Assembly: GCF_013363995.1 (NCBI RefSeq)
Contig: NZ_JABWGO010000002.1
Span: 806,001 to 870,000, forward strand
DNA: 64,000 bases
Source of the DNA: Nonomuraea rhodomycinica
GTDB lineage: Bacteria; Actinomycetota; Actinomycetes; Streptosporangiales; Streptosporangiaceae
Direction: 5' to 3'
A program made the translations under genes and the position numbers. Positions 18,139 to 26,373 of the stretch are shown in pieces. The notes under the pieces were generated by a model. It had not been told where the DNA came from, did no database searches, and was given only the letters and a program-made list of their open reading frames with translations. Numbering within the stretch: position 1 is the stretch's first letter; each line of letters opens with the position of its first letter.

Positions 18139-19076
18139 GTGCCCAGGCGGGTGCCGACCGGCAGCTCGCCCGCCTCCAGCAGCGCCAGCGCGTCCCGCCG
18201 CTCGCCGCCCTCCCACTGCGCCTCGCGCACGACGAGCAGCCGCGACCCGCAGGCCACGAGCACGCCCGCCGTCCCCGTGGACCAGACCGGCGCGAGCACC
18301 GTGCCCGGCGGCTCGTCCGCCCCGCCCCACTCGACCAGGTCGGCGCTGTGCACGTACAGCCTGCGCCCGTCCACGGAGGTGAAGGCGCCCGGGTACGGCG
18401 CGGCCAGGGCGCGCACGAAGTCGTAGACGTCGCCGGCCGGCCTCGACCAGTCGATCACCCCGTCGTCCGGCCGCCGCCGCTCCCACCACGACCCGCCGGG
18501 CGGCTGCGGCCTGGCCACGACCTGTCCCGACAGCAGCAGCGGCACGTACGTGGCGAGCAGCTCGATGTTGATCCGGGTGACCTTGCGGTAGACCTCGGTG
18601 ACGTCGTCGCGGCGGCTCACCTCGAAGTCGCGCTGGGCGATCAGGTCGCCCTCGTCGGCGCCCTCGTTCAGGTAGAACAGGCTGACCGCGCTCGACGTCA
18701 GGCCTTTGATGATCGTCCACGGCAGCGGCGCCCGCCCCCGGCCCTCCGGCAGCCGCGTCGGGTGCAGCCCGATCGCGCCCAGCGGGCAGGCCGACAGCAG
18801 CGGGTCGCGGACGAGCTGCGACCACCCGGCGACCACGAGCAGGTCGATGCCCTTGCCCGTGACCAGCTCGTGGGCGCGGCCGTCGTTGATGTCGTCGGTC
18901 TCCAGCAGCGGGATGCCGTGCTTGTCCGCCGCTTCCTGAAGCGGCGCGTACCCGGACCGGTGGCTCAGCTTCGGCGGGTAGCCGATGAGCAGCGACGGGG
19001 CCGTGCCCTGCGCCGCCAGCACGTCCACGGCCGGAGCGGCGAACTCCATCCCCGTACAGAACGCGAACGTCTTCAC
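18135..19076 (-). CDS. Formyltransferase of the Fmt/ArnA family
   Basis: A 313-aa protein with the N10-formyl-tetrahydrofolate-dependent transferase core. The signature stretch is LHPTRLPEGRGRAPLPW and the later GADEGDLIAQ supplies the conserved Asp. A C-terminal FMT_C-like domain follows (about 210-310). The conserved Asn of the family's N-x-H motif is Gly here (GLHP), while His and Asp remain. It is not the housekeeping methionyl-tRNA formyltransferase: it sits among an epimerase, a PIG-L deacetylase and a glycosyltransferase, so formylation of an amino sugar or a peptide amine is the likely role. The GTG start has a good GGGAGG Shine-Dalgarno. Confidence 0.78.
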   Translation of the reverse strand: MKTFAFCTGMEFAAPAVDVLAAQGTAPSLLIGYPPKLSHRSGYAPLQEAADKHGIPLLETDDINDGRAHELVTGKGIDLLVVAGWSQLVRDPLLSACPLGAIGLHPTRLPEGRGRAPLPWTIIKGLTSSAVSLFYLNEGADEGDLIAQRDFEVSRRDDVTEVYRKVTRINIELLATYVPLLLSGQVVARPQPPGGSWWERRRPDDGVIDWSRPAGDVYDFVRALAAPYPGAFTSVDGRRLYVHSADLVEWGGADEPPGTVLAPVWSTGTAGVLVACGSRLLVVREAQWEGGERRDALALLEAGELPVGTRLGT

Positions 19077-19113
19077 AGGACCTCCCTCAGCCGCCTGACC
19101 TCGCCCGGCCCCG

Positions 19114-19803
19114 TCACAGGACCGTCCTCAGCACGCCGAACGCCTCCGCGCGCTCCACGCCGATCTCCGCGCCGCGCAGCGTGGCCAGCGCCGTCACCGA
19201 CTCCTCGCTCCTGATGTGCGGGGAGGGCCGGTGCTGGCTCCGGTATCCGCGCAGCGCCTCCAGCTTGCGCTCCATGTACGCGCCGATGTCGCAGTACGCG
19301 GTGGAGCGGGGCATCGGCTCCGACGCCCACTGGATCTTCGACATCTCGTACAGGAAGACGTTGGGCACCAGCCACTTGCCGAACTGCTGCGCGATGGGCC
19401 GCGCCGCGGCGAACCCGGCGGCGAACACCGCGCGGTGGTCCTGGTCGTAGTCGGCGAAGCTGGGCAGGAGCAGCAGGTCCGGGCGCCGCTCGTTCAGCGC
19501 CCGCTCGAACAGGTCGACCAGCTCCCTGCGGGGCAGCGTGTCGAGCCGTTCGGTCAGGTCCCGGTCGCCGTAGGCGATCTCGTAGCTGAAGCCGAGCGTG
19601 GCCCGCACGTCCTCGATCTCGTCCAGGCGCTGCCGGTACGTGGTGGCCCCGTCGAGGCCGTAGTGCCGCATCCCGTCCACCGCGAGGAACAGGACGTGCA
19701 CCTCGGCCCCGGCGTCGGCCTGGGCAGCCATCAGCCCGCCGCACCCGAGCACCTCGTCGTCGGCGTGCGGCGAGATCACCAGCACGCGCTCGAAGCGTCG
19801 CAC
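19114..19803 (-). CDS. PIG-L family zinc deacetylase
   Basis: A protein of about 229 aa. It has the zinc motif SPHADDEVLGCGG near the N-terminus and the second site DYDQDHRAVF, as in LmbE/MshB-type N-acetyl-sugar deacetylases. In this setting it would free the amine of a sugar (for example a GlcNAc-type residue) for formylation by the next enzyme, which is inference from neighbours. GTG 19803 is the last start before the conserved RVLVISPHADDE strand. It lies 29 bp past the epimerase stop and has no strong Shine-Dalgarno, so the exact start is uncertain. Confidence 0.85.
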   Translation of the reverse strand: MRRFERVLVISPHADDEVLGCGGLMAAQADAGAEVHVLFLAVDGMRHYGLDGATTYRQRLDEIEDVRATLGFSYEIAYGDRDLTERLDTLPRRELVDLFERALNERRPDLLLLPSFADYDQDHRAVFAAGFAAARPIAQQFGKWLVPNVFLYEMSKIQWASEPMPRSTAYCDIGAYMERKLEALRGYRSQHRPSPHIRSEESVTALATLRGAEIGVERAEAFGVLRTVL

Positions 19804-19832
19804 GCCCCGGTCACCGCCGTCCGCATGGATGG

Positions 19833-20891
19833 CTAAAGCGGTGCATTCACTGCCCTTCGGTCCTCTCGTGCGCGGTAGTAGTCGGCCGTGCTCAGGATCA
19901 GCTCGTCGAGCGGCACCCGGGGCCGCCAGCCCAGGCCGGTGGCCGCACGCAGCGCCGGGATCTTGTGGAACGACTCCGCCTCCGCGTAGTGCGGGCCGTG
20001 CACGCTCCTCCCGTCCACCCGGACGATCGGCGACGGGCTGTCGAGCAGCGCCTTGACGCGTTCGGCCAGCTCCATGATGGTGACGGCGTTGGCCGGGTTG
20101 CCGACGTTGATGACGACGTCGTCCCCCTCCAGCGCCGCGTCCATGTAGCCGAGCAGGAAGCCGGTCAGGTCGCCGGCCGCGATGAACGCGCGCACCTGGT
20201 CGCCGCCCGCGAACACGGTGATCGGCCGCCCGGCCAGCGCCTGCTGCACGAACGTCGGCATGACGAAGCCGCCGGCCCGCGACTGGCGCGCCCCGGCGAC
20301 GTTGAACGGCCTGATGACGATGCCGCGCAGCCCGTGCCGCCGGCTGTTGGCCACCATCGCCTCGGCCAGGGTCTTGGCGATGGCGTACTCGATGCGGGTG
20401 TTGTAGTGGGTCGGGACGACGATGTCGTCCTTCTCGTCGAGCACGCCGCTGCGGCCGTACACCTCGGCCGAGCTGAACACGCACAGCGGCACGCCCGCGC
20501 TCGCGCACGCCTCGATGACCGGGGCCGTGCTGCCGATGATGTCGTGGCCGAGCCGGCCCGACCTGGACAGGATGCTGGCGGGGCCGACGTAGGAGGCGGC
20601 GTGGATGACGCGGTCCACGCCCCGGAAGTCGCCGCCGCCGGCCAGGTAGTCCTCCACGCGCCGCCGGACGACCGTGCAGCGGGGGTTCGCGTCGTAGTCC
20701 TCGCCGTCGATGACCGCGCCGGCGTCGGAGTCGATGATCCGTACGGGGTGGCCCGCCTCCAGGTAGGCGTCCACCAGATGTGAGCCGATGAAACCGAGAC
20801 CGCCCGTGACGACTACTTCGCCACTTGGAGCTCCCACGGGCCTGCCTTTCCCACGAAGCCGTGACTCGAGGAAACGGTCACTCCGGGTCAT
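19833..20891 (-). CDS. NAD-dependent sugar epimerase/dehydratase (extended SDR)
   Basis: A 352-aa protein with an intact Rossmann loop (VTGGLGFIGSHL), SSAEVYG, a YAIAK catalytic pair and RPFNVAGARQ, all typical of GalE/RmlB-like nucleotide-sugar enzymes. It is the first gene of the minus-strand tailoring operon (epimerase, deacetylase, formyltransferase, glycosyltransferase-SDR), with a plausible sigma70-type promoter just upstream. About 25 residues precede the Rossmann strand. An internal start closer to the fold is possible, but ATG 20891 suits the promoter spacing. Confidence 0.85.
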   Translation of the reverse strand: MTRSDRFLESRLRGKGRPVGAPSGEVVVTGGLGFIGSHLVDAYLEAGHPVRIIDSDAGAVIDGEDYDANPRCTVVRRRVEDYLAGGGDFRGVDRVIHAASYVGPASILSRSGRLGHDIIGSTAPVIEACASAGVPLCVFSSAEVYGRSGVLDEKDDIVVPTHYNTRIEYAIAKTLAEAMVANSRRHGLRGIVIRPFNVAGARQSRAGGFVMPTFVQQALAGRPITVFAGGDQVRAFIAAGDLTGFLLGYMDAALEGDDVVINVGNPANAVTIMELAERVKALLDSPSPIVRVDGRSVHGPHYAEAESFHKIPALRAATGLGWRPRVPLDELILSTADYYRAREDRRAVNAPL

Positions 20892-20917
20892 GGCACCCCG
20901 GGGCCACCTAGCGTCGG

Positions 20918-20946
20918 ATTAAAACAGTTTTCGCCCTACTTGTCAC
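20918..20946 (-). promoter_or_regulatory. Promoter of the tailoring operon
   Basis: Minus strand: GTGACA (20946-20941), a 17-bp spacer, then TTTAAT (20923-20918), ending 26 bp from the epimerase ATG in an A/T-rich pocket. Confidence 0.5.
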
Positions 20947-21049
20947 CAGTGGCAGAAGTTTTCATCTTTTATCATCCTCTTGCGCCACATTACGGACGTG
21001 CTGCTCCGTGCGCGCGTAGATCAACGCCCGCGCGGAGATATCCCAGGGC

Positions 21050-21859
21050 ATGGCGACGTCACGCGAACACCCCCTCACCGGCACCCACGGCGCGCTCGCG
21101 GCCCGCGAGTGGCCGCACGAGAGCCCCCGCTACCTGGCCGTCCTCGTCCACGGGTACGGCGAGCACCTCGGACGCTACGCATGGGTGGCCGGCACGCTCA
21201 CCGGCGACGGCGCGGCGGTGTACGGGGTGGACCACCTGGGGCACGGCAGGTCGGAAGGCGACCGGGCGCTGGTGAGGGACTTCGAGGACGTGGTGACCGA
21301 CGTCCACACCCTCCGCGAGCACGCCGTGCGGCGGCACCCGGGGGTGCCGGTCGTGATGATCGGCCACTCGATGGGCGGCATGATCGCCGCCCGCTACGCC
21401 CAGCGGCACGGCGAGGGCCTGACGGCGCTGGTGCTGTCGGGGCCGGTGCTGGGGGAGTGGGGACCGATCTCCGAGCTGCTCGCGTACGAGGAGCCGCCGG
21501 ACGTGCCCATCGACCCGGCGACGCTCAGCCGCGACCCGGCCGTGGGGGCCGCCTACGCGGCCGACCCCCTGGTCTGGCACGGGCCGTTCAAGCGGCCCAC
21601 GCTGGAGGCGTTCGCCACCACCCTGGCCACGATCACCAAGGCGGGCTCGCTCGGCGCGCTGCCCACGCTGTGGGTCCACGGCGAGGACGACCGGCTGGTG
21701 CCCCTGACCGGCACCCGCACGGGGATCGAGGCGATCAGGGGGACGGACCTCACCGAGCGCGTCTACCCGGGCGCCCGCCACGAGGTCTTCAACGAGACGA
21801 ACCGGGAGGAGGTCCTGGCGGACGTGACCGCGTTCATCGACCGCGTCCTGCCGGCCTGA
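21050..21859 (+). CDS. Alpha/beta hydrolase, monoacylglycerol lipase-like
   Basis: A 269-aa serine hydrolase. It has the oxyanion motif VHGYGEHLGRY, the nucleophile elbow GHSMGG, the acidic residue in GEDDRLVP and the His in ARHEVFNE. The LVHGYGEH and HxxMGG style matches bacterial monoacylglycerol lipases/lysophospholipases (YtpA/PldB-like). No signal peptide, so cytosolic. It is divergent from the tailoring operon, and a hairpin terminator follows it. No sequence sign ties it to peptide biosynthesis, although it borders the cluster. Confidence 0.85.
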   Translation: MATSREHPLTGTHGALAAREWPHESPRYLAVLVHGYGEHLGRYAWVAGTLTGDGAAVYGVDHLGHGRSEGDRALVRDFEDVVTDVHTLREHAVRRHPGVPVVMIGHSMGGMIAARYAQRHGEGLTALVLSGPVLGEWGPISELLAYEEPPDVPIDPATLSRDPAVGAAYAADPLVWHGPFKRPTLEAFATTLATITKAGSLGALPTLWVHGEDDRLVPLTGTRTGIEAIRGTDLTERVYPGARHEVFNETNREEVLADVTAFIDRVLPA

Positions 21860-21885
21860 GGCCCCGCCGGGGGTCATCCCGCGCC

Positions 21886-21911
21886 CCCGGGTAGGGGCCG
21901 CCCCACCCGGG
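21886..21911 (+). terminator. Terminator after the alpha/beta hydrolase
   Basis: An 11-bp G+C stem (CCCGGGT-GGGG / CCCC-ACCCGGG, one bulged A, 3-nt loop) begins 27 bp after the stop codon. Confidence 0.6.
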
Positions 21912-22034
21912 CACACCAGCCCGCCTCATCCCAAAGACGCAGGTCAGCGTCATGGGAGGCGTGCACACGTGGCCCATACTCTCGTCGGCGTATGGATCGC
22001 ACGTGGCAACACGCAAGGCATAGGGGTAATCAGC

Positions 22035-23387
22035 ATGGCCAGGGACTGGAAGCGCGTCAGCCGGCGGCGTCGACTGGGGACCGCGGTGATCGCGACGGGA
22101 GCGGTCATCGCCGCCGTGACGGCTCAGGCGGCCCTGGCCGACACGGCCGGCGGGAAGCGGAACCCCGTCCACGCGCTGGAGCAGGCGGCGCACCCGCTGC
22201 GCACGACCGAGCCCGGGAGGAGGACGGCCGACCTGCGAGCCCTGGGCGCGATGATCGGCGACGCCGGAGTGGTGGGCCTCGGTGAGGCCACCCACGGCTC
22301 CCACGAGTTCTTCACCATGAAGGAGCGGGTCTTCCGCTACCTCGTCGAGGAGAAGGGCTTCACCACCTTCGCTCTGGAGCTGAGCTGGTCCGCCGGACTC
22401 GTGATCGACGACTACCTCCAGACCGGCAGGGGGAACGCCCGCGAGATCGCGAAGGAGACGCTGGCCGGCTCGCCATGGGACCGCGAGGAGTTCGTGAGCC
22501 TCATCGAGTGGATGCGCGACCACAACCGCCGCCACCCCGGCCGCACCGTCCACTTCATGGGCGACGACCTCGGCGCCCCCACACTGAGTGACGCGTTCTT
22601 CGGCCGGGTGACCGGCTACGTGCGCGAGCACCACCCCGAGTCGCTCGCGCGGCTCAACGAGCTCTACGCCGGCTTGCGGCCGATCGACGACGTCTTCGCC
22701 TACCTGGGCAAGCCCCAAGCGGAACGCCTGCGGCTCGCCGACCAGGCGGAGCAGGCCCTGGAGCTGATCATCAGCCAGAAGGGCCCCGGCGGAGACGAGT
22801 TCGCCTGGGCCGAGCAGAACGCCCGATCCATCGCCCAGACCGCCAGATTCCTCACCATGGACGTCAAGGACCCGGACTCGGTGGCCACCGCCCAGCGCTT
22901 CCGTGACCAGGTGATGGCCCAGAACATCACCTGGTGGCAGCGGCGCACCGGCGACAAGATCCTGCTGTCGGCGCAGAACGACCACGTCGGCTACACGGCC
23001 GGCGAGCCCACGATGTATCCCAAGACGCAGGGATCGTTCCTGCGCGACACGCTGGGCCCGAAGTACCTCCCCATCGGCTTCACCTTCCACCAGGGCTCCT
23101 TCCTGTCGAAGGACGCCGCCCTCGGCGGCGACTGGAAGAAGTTCACCGTGGGAGCGGCCACGCCCGGCATGAACGAGTACACCCTCGACCAGGTCCGTCA
23201 CGAGGACTACTACCTCGACGTCCGCGACGCCCCGGCGGCGGCGCGCGCCTGGCTCGACGTCGCCCGCCCCACGCGCAACATCGGCACGCAGTACCCCTAC
23301 CCGCCGGCCGACCTCGCGCTCGCCCGCTCCTTCGACGTCCTCATCCATCTCCACGACGTCCGGGAGGCCGACAAGCTGACGCCGTGA
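22035..23387 (+). CDS. Secreted erythromycin-esterase family protein
   Basis: A 450-aa protein. It has a signal peptide (RRRRLG followed by a hydrophobic run and an AQAALAD-type cleavage region) and an erythromycin-esterase domain beginning GLGEATHGSHEFF. ALELSW and the late LSAQNDHVGY are also as in Ere/succinoglycan-synthesis-like enzymes. Characterised Ere enzymes hydrolyse macrolide lactones, but most exported members have unknown substrates, so resistance should not be assumed. The start was chosen at ATG 22035 (AGGGG upstream), which puts the signal peptide at the N-terminus; the longer frame from 21969 adds 22 residues with no support. Confidence 0.82.
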   Translation: MARDWKRVSRRRRLGTAVIATGAVIAAVTAQAALADTAGGKRNPVHALEQAAHPLRTTEPGRRTADLRALGAMIGDAGVVGLGEATHGSHEFFTMKERVFRYLVEEKGFTTFALELSWSAGLVIDDYLQTGRGNAREIAKETLAGSPWDREEFVSLIEWMRDHNRRHPGRTVHFMGDDLGAPTLSDAFFGRVTGYVREHHPESLARLNELYAGLRPIDDVFAYLGKPQAERLRLADQAEQALELIISQKGPGGDEFAWAEQNARSIAQTARFLTMDVKDPDSVATAQRFRDQVMAQNITWWQRRTGDKILLSAQNDHVGYTAGEPTMYPKTQGSFLRDTLGPKYLPIGFTFHQGSFLSKDAALGGDWKKFTVGAATPGMNEYTLDQVRHEDYYLDVRDAPAAARAWLDVARPTRNIGTQYPYPPADLALARSFDVLIHLHDVREADKLTP

Positions 23388-23392
23388 CGCCC

Positions 23393-23500
23393 GTCCGCGA
23401 CCCCTTGTCCGCGACCCCTGTCCGCGACCCCTGTCCGCGACCCCTGTCCGCGACCCGTGTCCGCGACCCCTTGTCCGCGACCCCCGTCCGGGACCCCTGC
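23393..23500. repeat. 13-14 bp tandem repeat after the esterase gene
   Basis: Eight copies of gtccgcgacccc(t) begin at 23393, 23407, 23420, 23433, 23446, 23459, 23473 and 23486. The array starts five bases after the stop codon. An inverted copy (23522-23537) follows. Confidence 0.92.
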
Positions 23501-23521
23501 CCGCGCCGCCCACGTGGCGGC

Positions 23522-23537
23522 GACAGGGGTCGCGGAC
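23522..23537. terminator. Inverted copy of the repeat, possible bidirectional terminator
   Basis: GACAGGGGTCGCGGAC is the exact reverse complement of one unit of the upstream array. Transcripts from either convergent gene could fold into a strong stem with several alternative partners. Confidence 0.5.
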
Positions 23538-23587
23538 GGGACGGACATGCCCCACGCCGGGGCGGAGGGGCGCGCCGGCCCATGGGG

Positions 23588-24034
23588 TCAGCGGACGGGC
23601 AGCCGCACCTGGCCGGTCCCGCGCGTCCTGGTCAGGTCGAATCGCCAGCAGCCCGCCTTCGGGAACATGAATCCCGTGCCCCACTCGTCGCCCGGCCGCT
23701 TCCACGTGGACCCGCCGTGCTGCTCGGGCCCGAACGTGCGGCGGGCCCGGGTGCCGTCGGGCAGCGTGGCCGTGACCGTCAGGGGGCCCTCACCGGTCAT
23801 GCGCCACACGATCTTCACCTCGCGTCCGCGCTCGAACGGCACGGGTGCGAACAACAGCCCCCACACCTCCGCGCCCCGCCCCTCCCCGCGCACCTCCGGC
23901 AGCCCGCCGTCCGCGCTGACCCCCGACGCCCCCGGGCATCCCGCCGCCACGGCGGGACCGGCACTCGGCGGCGCTCCCGGGGTTCTCGCGCATCCGGCAG
24001 CCAGCATGAGCACCACCACAACGATCGATCTCAC
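23588..24034 (-). CDS. Small lipoprotein of unknown function
   Basis: A 148-aa protein with a lipoprotein signal peptide (RSIVVVVLMLAAGCAR, lipobox LAAGC). A beta-rich mature part follows, ending in a GCWRFDLTR-type segment resembling small extracytoplasmic Ig-like domains. Cys at GCPGA and at AGCWRF may pair. The GTG start at 24034 has a strong GGAGG. Function not recognised; it is probably a membrane-anchored surface protein. Confidence 0.7.
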   Translation of the reverse strand: MRSIVVVVLMLAAGCARTPGAPPSAGPAVAAGCPGASGVSADGGLPEVRGEGRGAEVWGLLFAPVPFERGREVKIVWRMTGEGPLTVTATLPDGTRARRTFGPEQHGGSTWKRPGDEWGTGFMFPKAGCWRFDLTRTRGTGQVRLPVR

Positions 24035-24096
24035 GACGCCTCCTCGTTCTCTCACGTCCCGTACACCGGAACGCCGCAGGAGGTTCCAACCGCGAT

Positions 24097-24243
24097 TTAT
24101 GATCGTAAAAGGAAATACAGGATCACACCCAGGGCAATGAGCCAGATAATTGCCCCTATCGCCCCGACGACCAGGCAGCCGGCCACCACGGTGCGCTTTC
24201 TTCCTCGGTCGCCCCATTCCTGGCGGCCGGAGTCCGGATTCAT
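24097..24243 (-). CDS. 48-aa single-pass membrane protein
   Basis: An unflagged short frame: ATG at 24243, TAA at 24099-24097. A charged N-terminus with DRGRKR is followed by one continuous hydrophobic stretch (TVVAGCLVVGAIGAIIWL and on), ending YFLLRS. The arrangement (positive cytoplasmic end, one TM helix) is that of a real small membrane protein. The upstream Shine-Dalgarno is weak, which lowers confidence. No function recognised. Confidence 0.5.
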   Translation of the reverse strand: MNPDSGRQEWGDRGRKRTVVAGCLVVGAIGAIIWLIALGVILYFLLRS

Positions 24244-24380
24244 GGCAAGAGGTTACGCCACAACTATTTGCCGCCGTGCTGCCGATGCCGGTGATTTTCT
24301 TTCCGGAATTCCCGGCGGAGCGCACCGAATGCCTTTCGGGAAAAAGGTGGAGGGCGGCGGCCTCGCGGGGTGTGCGGTGC

Positions 24381-24408
24381 GCCGGTCCGAGAGGCGACTC
24401 GGACCGGC
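24381..24408 (-). terminator. Terminator after the small secreted protein
   Basis: A perfect 11-bp stem GCCGGTCCGAG / CTCGGACCGGC with a 6-nt loop, about 40 bp downstream of the stop of the gene at 24448. Confidence 0.75.
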
Positions 24409-24447
24409 GTCAGGAGCATGCGCTCGCGCACGCTCACCGCTCACGCG

Positions 24448-24726
24448 TCACTGCTCGTACGACCCCAGGTCGTCGGTCTCGTTGACGATGTTCTCCCACC
24501 AGTACGGCTGCCAGCCGATCGCGGGATCCTTGCACACCTCGGAGGTGTAGGACCCGGACACCACCTCGTCGTTGACCGCGTACACCCAGGTGGACGAGGT
24601 GCGTGAGGACGAGCTGCACTCGTTCCCGATGCCGTCGTCCCTCTGCGCGGCGGCGGCCGGGCCCGCCGCCGCGCCGACCAGCACGGCGGCGAGGAGCAGC
24701 GGGCCGGCGGCGATGAGGCTTCTCAT
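24448..24726 (-). CDS. Small secreted protein of unknown function
   Basis: A 92-aa protein with a clear Sec signal peptide (MRSLIAAGPLLLAAVLVGAA, then AAAAQ). The mature part is about 60 residues with two cysteines (NECSSSS and SEVCKD) and a WQPYWWEN aromatic patch. The ATG at 24726 is preceded by GGGGGAA. Two cysteines suggest a disulfide. No family recognised. Confidence 0.65.
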   Translation of the reverse strand: MRSLIAAGPLLLAAVLVGAAAGPAAAAQRDDGIGNECSSSSRTSSTWVYAVNDEVVSGSYTSEVCKDPAIGWQPYWWENIVNETDDLGSYEQ

Positions 24727-24783
24727 GGTTCCCCCTGTTACCACGAAGCGACAGTTCATGATCACTGTACGTAGCGGGCGGGA

Positions 24784-24802
24784 GTGGCGCCGAGAGCGCC
24801 AC
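24784..24802 (-). terminator. Terminator after the isochorismatase-like gene
   Basis: A 7-bp stem GTGGCGC / GCGCCAC with a 5-nt loop, 13 bp past the stop codon at 24816. Confidence 0.5.
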
Positions 24803-24815
24803 GCCGATTGTCCGG

Positions 24816-25526
24816 CTAATGTGGCAGTGAAGCTGACCGCCCGGTTTCGGGGTCAGTGCGGTGGCGACGACCGTTCTTCGTGGGGCCGTCGCCACCGCCC
24901 CGCGCCGAAACTGCCTGCCCGGGGCGGCTCCCGCGCAGCAAGGACCGCAGTCCGGCGGTGTCGACGACGTGGGCCATCCTCGGAAAGACGCCGGTCATCA
25001 GAGCGTGGTGGGTTGCCTGATCCGGGTCGGCGACGCAGTCGGACAGGACGTGGAGCCGGTAGTCGCGGTCGGCGGCGTCGGTGACGGTGGACAGCACGAC
25101 GCCGCTGGTGGTGACCCCGGCGATGACCAGGGTCGTGACCCCGCGCTCCCGCAGCCGGCGGTCGAGGTCCGTGGTGGACAGCGCGCCGTAGCGGGTCTTG
25201 CGGACGGTGATGTCACCGGGCTCGGGGACGAGCCGATCGTGGAAGGCGGTGCCGGGCTCCTCGTGGTGCATCAGGCGCTGCCGGGCGACGAAGGAGAACG
25301 TCTTGTTGGCCGGCGGGATCGCCGCCCAGTCGGCCTCGGTGAAGCCCACCCGCACGTGGGCGATGACCGCACCGTGCGCCCGCATGCCGGCGATCGCGTC
25401 CGCCACCCGGGACAGCAGCGCTTCCGGCTCGGCGGACCCGGGGAGCGAGGCCAGGATCGCCGGCTGGTAGTCCATGACGAGCAGCGCGCTCGTCCGAGGG
25501 TCCAGCGTCGGGGTCGTGACGGTCAT
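24816..25526 (-). CDS. Isochorismatase-like hydrolase lacking the catalytic cysteine
   Basis: A 236-aa protein with the isochorismatase/cysteine hydrolase fold. It has LVMDYQPAIL (catalytic Asp), RKTRYGA (catalytic Lys) and GVTTSGVVLSTVTDA. The last motif normally reads GxxTxxCV; Val occupies the Cys position, so a Cys-dependent amidase mechanism is unlikely, and it may act like EntB/PhzD-type isochorismatases or as a non-enzymatic relative. The final 35-40 residues are polar and repetitive and overlie a hairpin (24861-24895), which suggests a lost stop codon. ATG 25526 has GGAGA upstream. Confidence 0.8.
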   Translation of the reverse strand: MTVTTPTLDPRTSALLVMDYQPAILASLPGSAEPEALLSRVADAIAGMRAHGAVIAHVRVGFTEADWAAIPPANKTFSFVARQRLMHHEEPGTAFHDRLVPEPGDITVRKTRYGALSTTDLDRRLRERGVTTLVIAGVTTSGVVLSTVTDAADRDYRLHVLSDCVADPDQATHHALMTGVFPRMAHVVDTAGLRSLLRGSRPGQAVSARGGGDGPTKNGRRHRTDPETGRSASLPH

Positions 25527-25549
25527 GTCTCTCCTTGGGTGAGGGGATG

Positions 25550-25605
25550 TCCAGCGGACGTGGCCGGCGGACGTGGGCCGGCGGACGTGGGCTGGCGAAC
25601 GTGTC
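25550..25605. repeat. 14-15 bp imperfect repeat in a divergent promoter region
   Basis: Three units of about 14-15 bp (gtggccggcggac, gtgggccggcggac, gtgggctggcgaac) lie between the isochorismatase-like and Nudix genes. The rest of this 295-bp gap shows no clear promoter to my eye. Confidence 0.6.
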
Positions 25606-25821
25606 CGGCGGGGGTCGGTGGTCGTGCGCGACGGTGGCGCGGCGCCATCAAAACGGTGGCCGACCCGGGGAGTCCAACAGCCGACACGCCGACACGGCAC
25701 AACCGGCAGTTGTCCACCGAGCTGGGCGCCCGCCCTGTTCACGGCGCCCCCGGCGATATTCGGTGTCGCACCGGTGCGGCGATGTGGGACCCTCTCAGGC
25801 GCACGTACGAAGGAGAGATTC

Positions 25822-26373
25822 ATGCTGGTGCTGCCGGAGCCGCGAAACGCCGTCGAGGCCGTGGACGCCGAACGGACGCGGAAGATCCTGGACGGCCCCG
25901 GCGGCCCCTGGGGGCGCGAGCTCCCGTTGCACCTGACCGCGACGGCGCTCATCGTGCATCCGCCGACGCGACGGGTGTTGCTGCGCTGGCATGCCCGTCA
26001 GCACGCCTGGATCCTCGTGGGCGGGCACGCCGACCCCGGCGAGACCGACCCGCTGGCGATCGCGCTGCGCGAGGGCGCCGAGGAGACCGGACTGACCGAC
26101 CTGGCGCCCTGGCCGGACTCGAGTCCCCTTCACCTGGTGATCGTCCCGGTGCCCGCCGCACCGCACGAACCCGCCCACGAGCACGCCGACCTGCGCTTCA
26201 TGCTGGCCACCGGCTCACCCGACGCCGTACGGCCCGAGCGGGAGGACGCGCCGCTGCGCTGGCTCACCACCACCGAGGCCCGGGAGCTGACGACCGAGGC
26301 GAACGTCCGCGAGACCCTCGACCGCGCCGCCACGCTGCTCGACGCTCAGCACGCCGACAGCCGCCACACCTGA
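25822..26373 (+). CDS. Nudix hydrolase
   Basis: A 183-aa protein with the Nudix box G-x5-E-x7-REGAEETGL (beginning GGHADPGE). This coordinates Mg2+ for cleavage of nucleoside-diphosphate-X substrates. ATG 25822 follows AAGGAGA with good spacing. The longer upstream frame (from 25573) lacks any family similarity. The substrate cannot be deduced; the gene stands alone. Confidence 0.85.
   Translation: MLVLPEPRNAVEAVDAERTRKILDGPGGPWGRELPLHLTATALIVHPPTRRVLLRWHARQHAWILVGGHADPGETDPLAIALREGAEETGLTDLAPWPDSSPLHLVIVPVPAAPHEPAHEHADLRFMLATGSPDAVRPEREDAPLRWLTTTEARELTTEANVRETLDRAATLLDAQHADSRHT

Noticed and set aside
21969..22034. Upstream start of the erythromycin-esterase-like gene
   Set aside because: It would bury the signal peptide behind 22 extra residues; ATG 22035 has a ribosome binding site.
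22035..23387. Self-resistance gene for a macrolide
   Set aside because: Family membership alone does not show macrolide hydrolysis, and no macrolide pathway is present.
23393..23500. CRISPR or iteron-type origin
   Set aside because: A 13-14 bp unit without spacers, in a convergent intergenic region with no replication gene.
24253..24444. 63-codon minus-strand frame
   Set aside because: It overlies the perfect terminator hairpin and has no start signal or recognisable composition.
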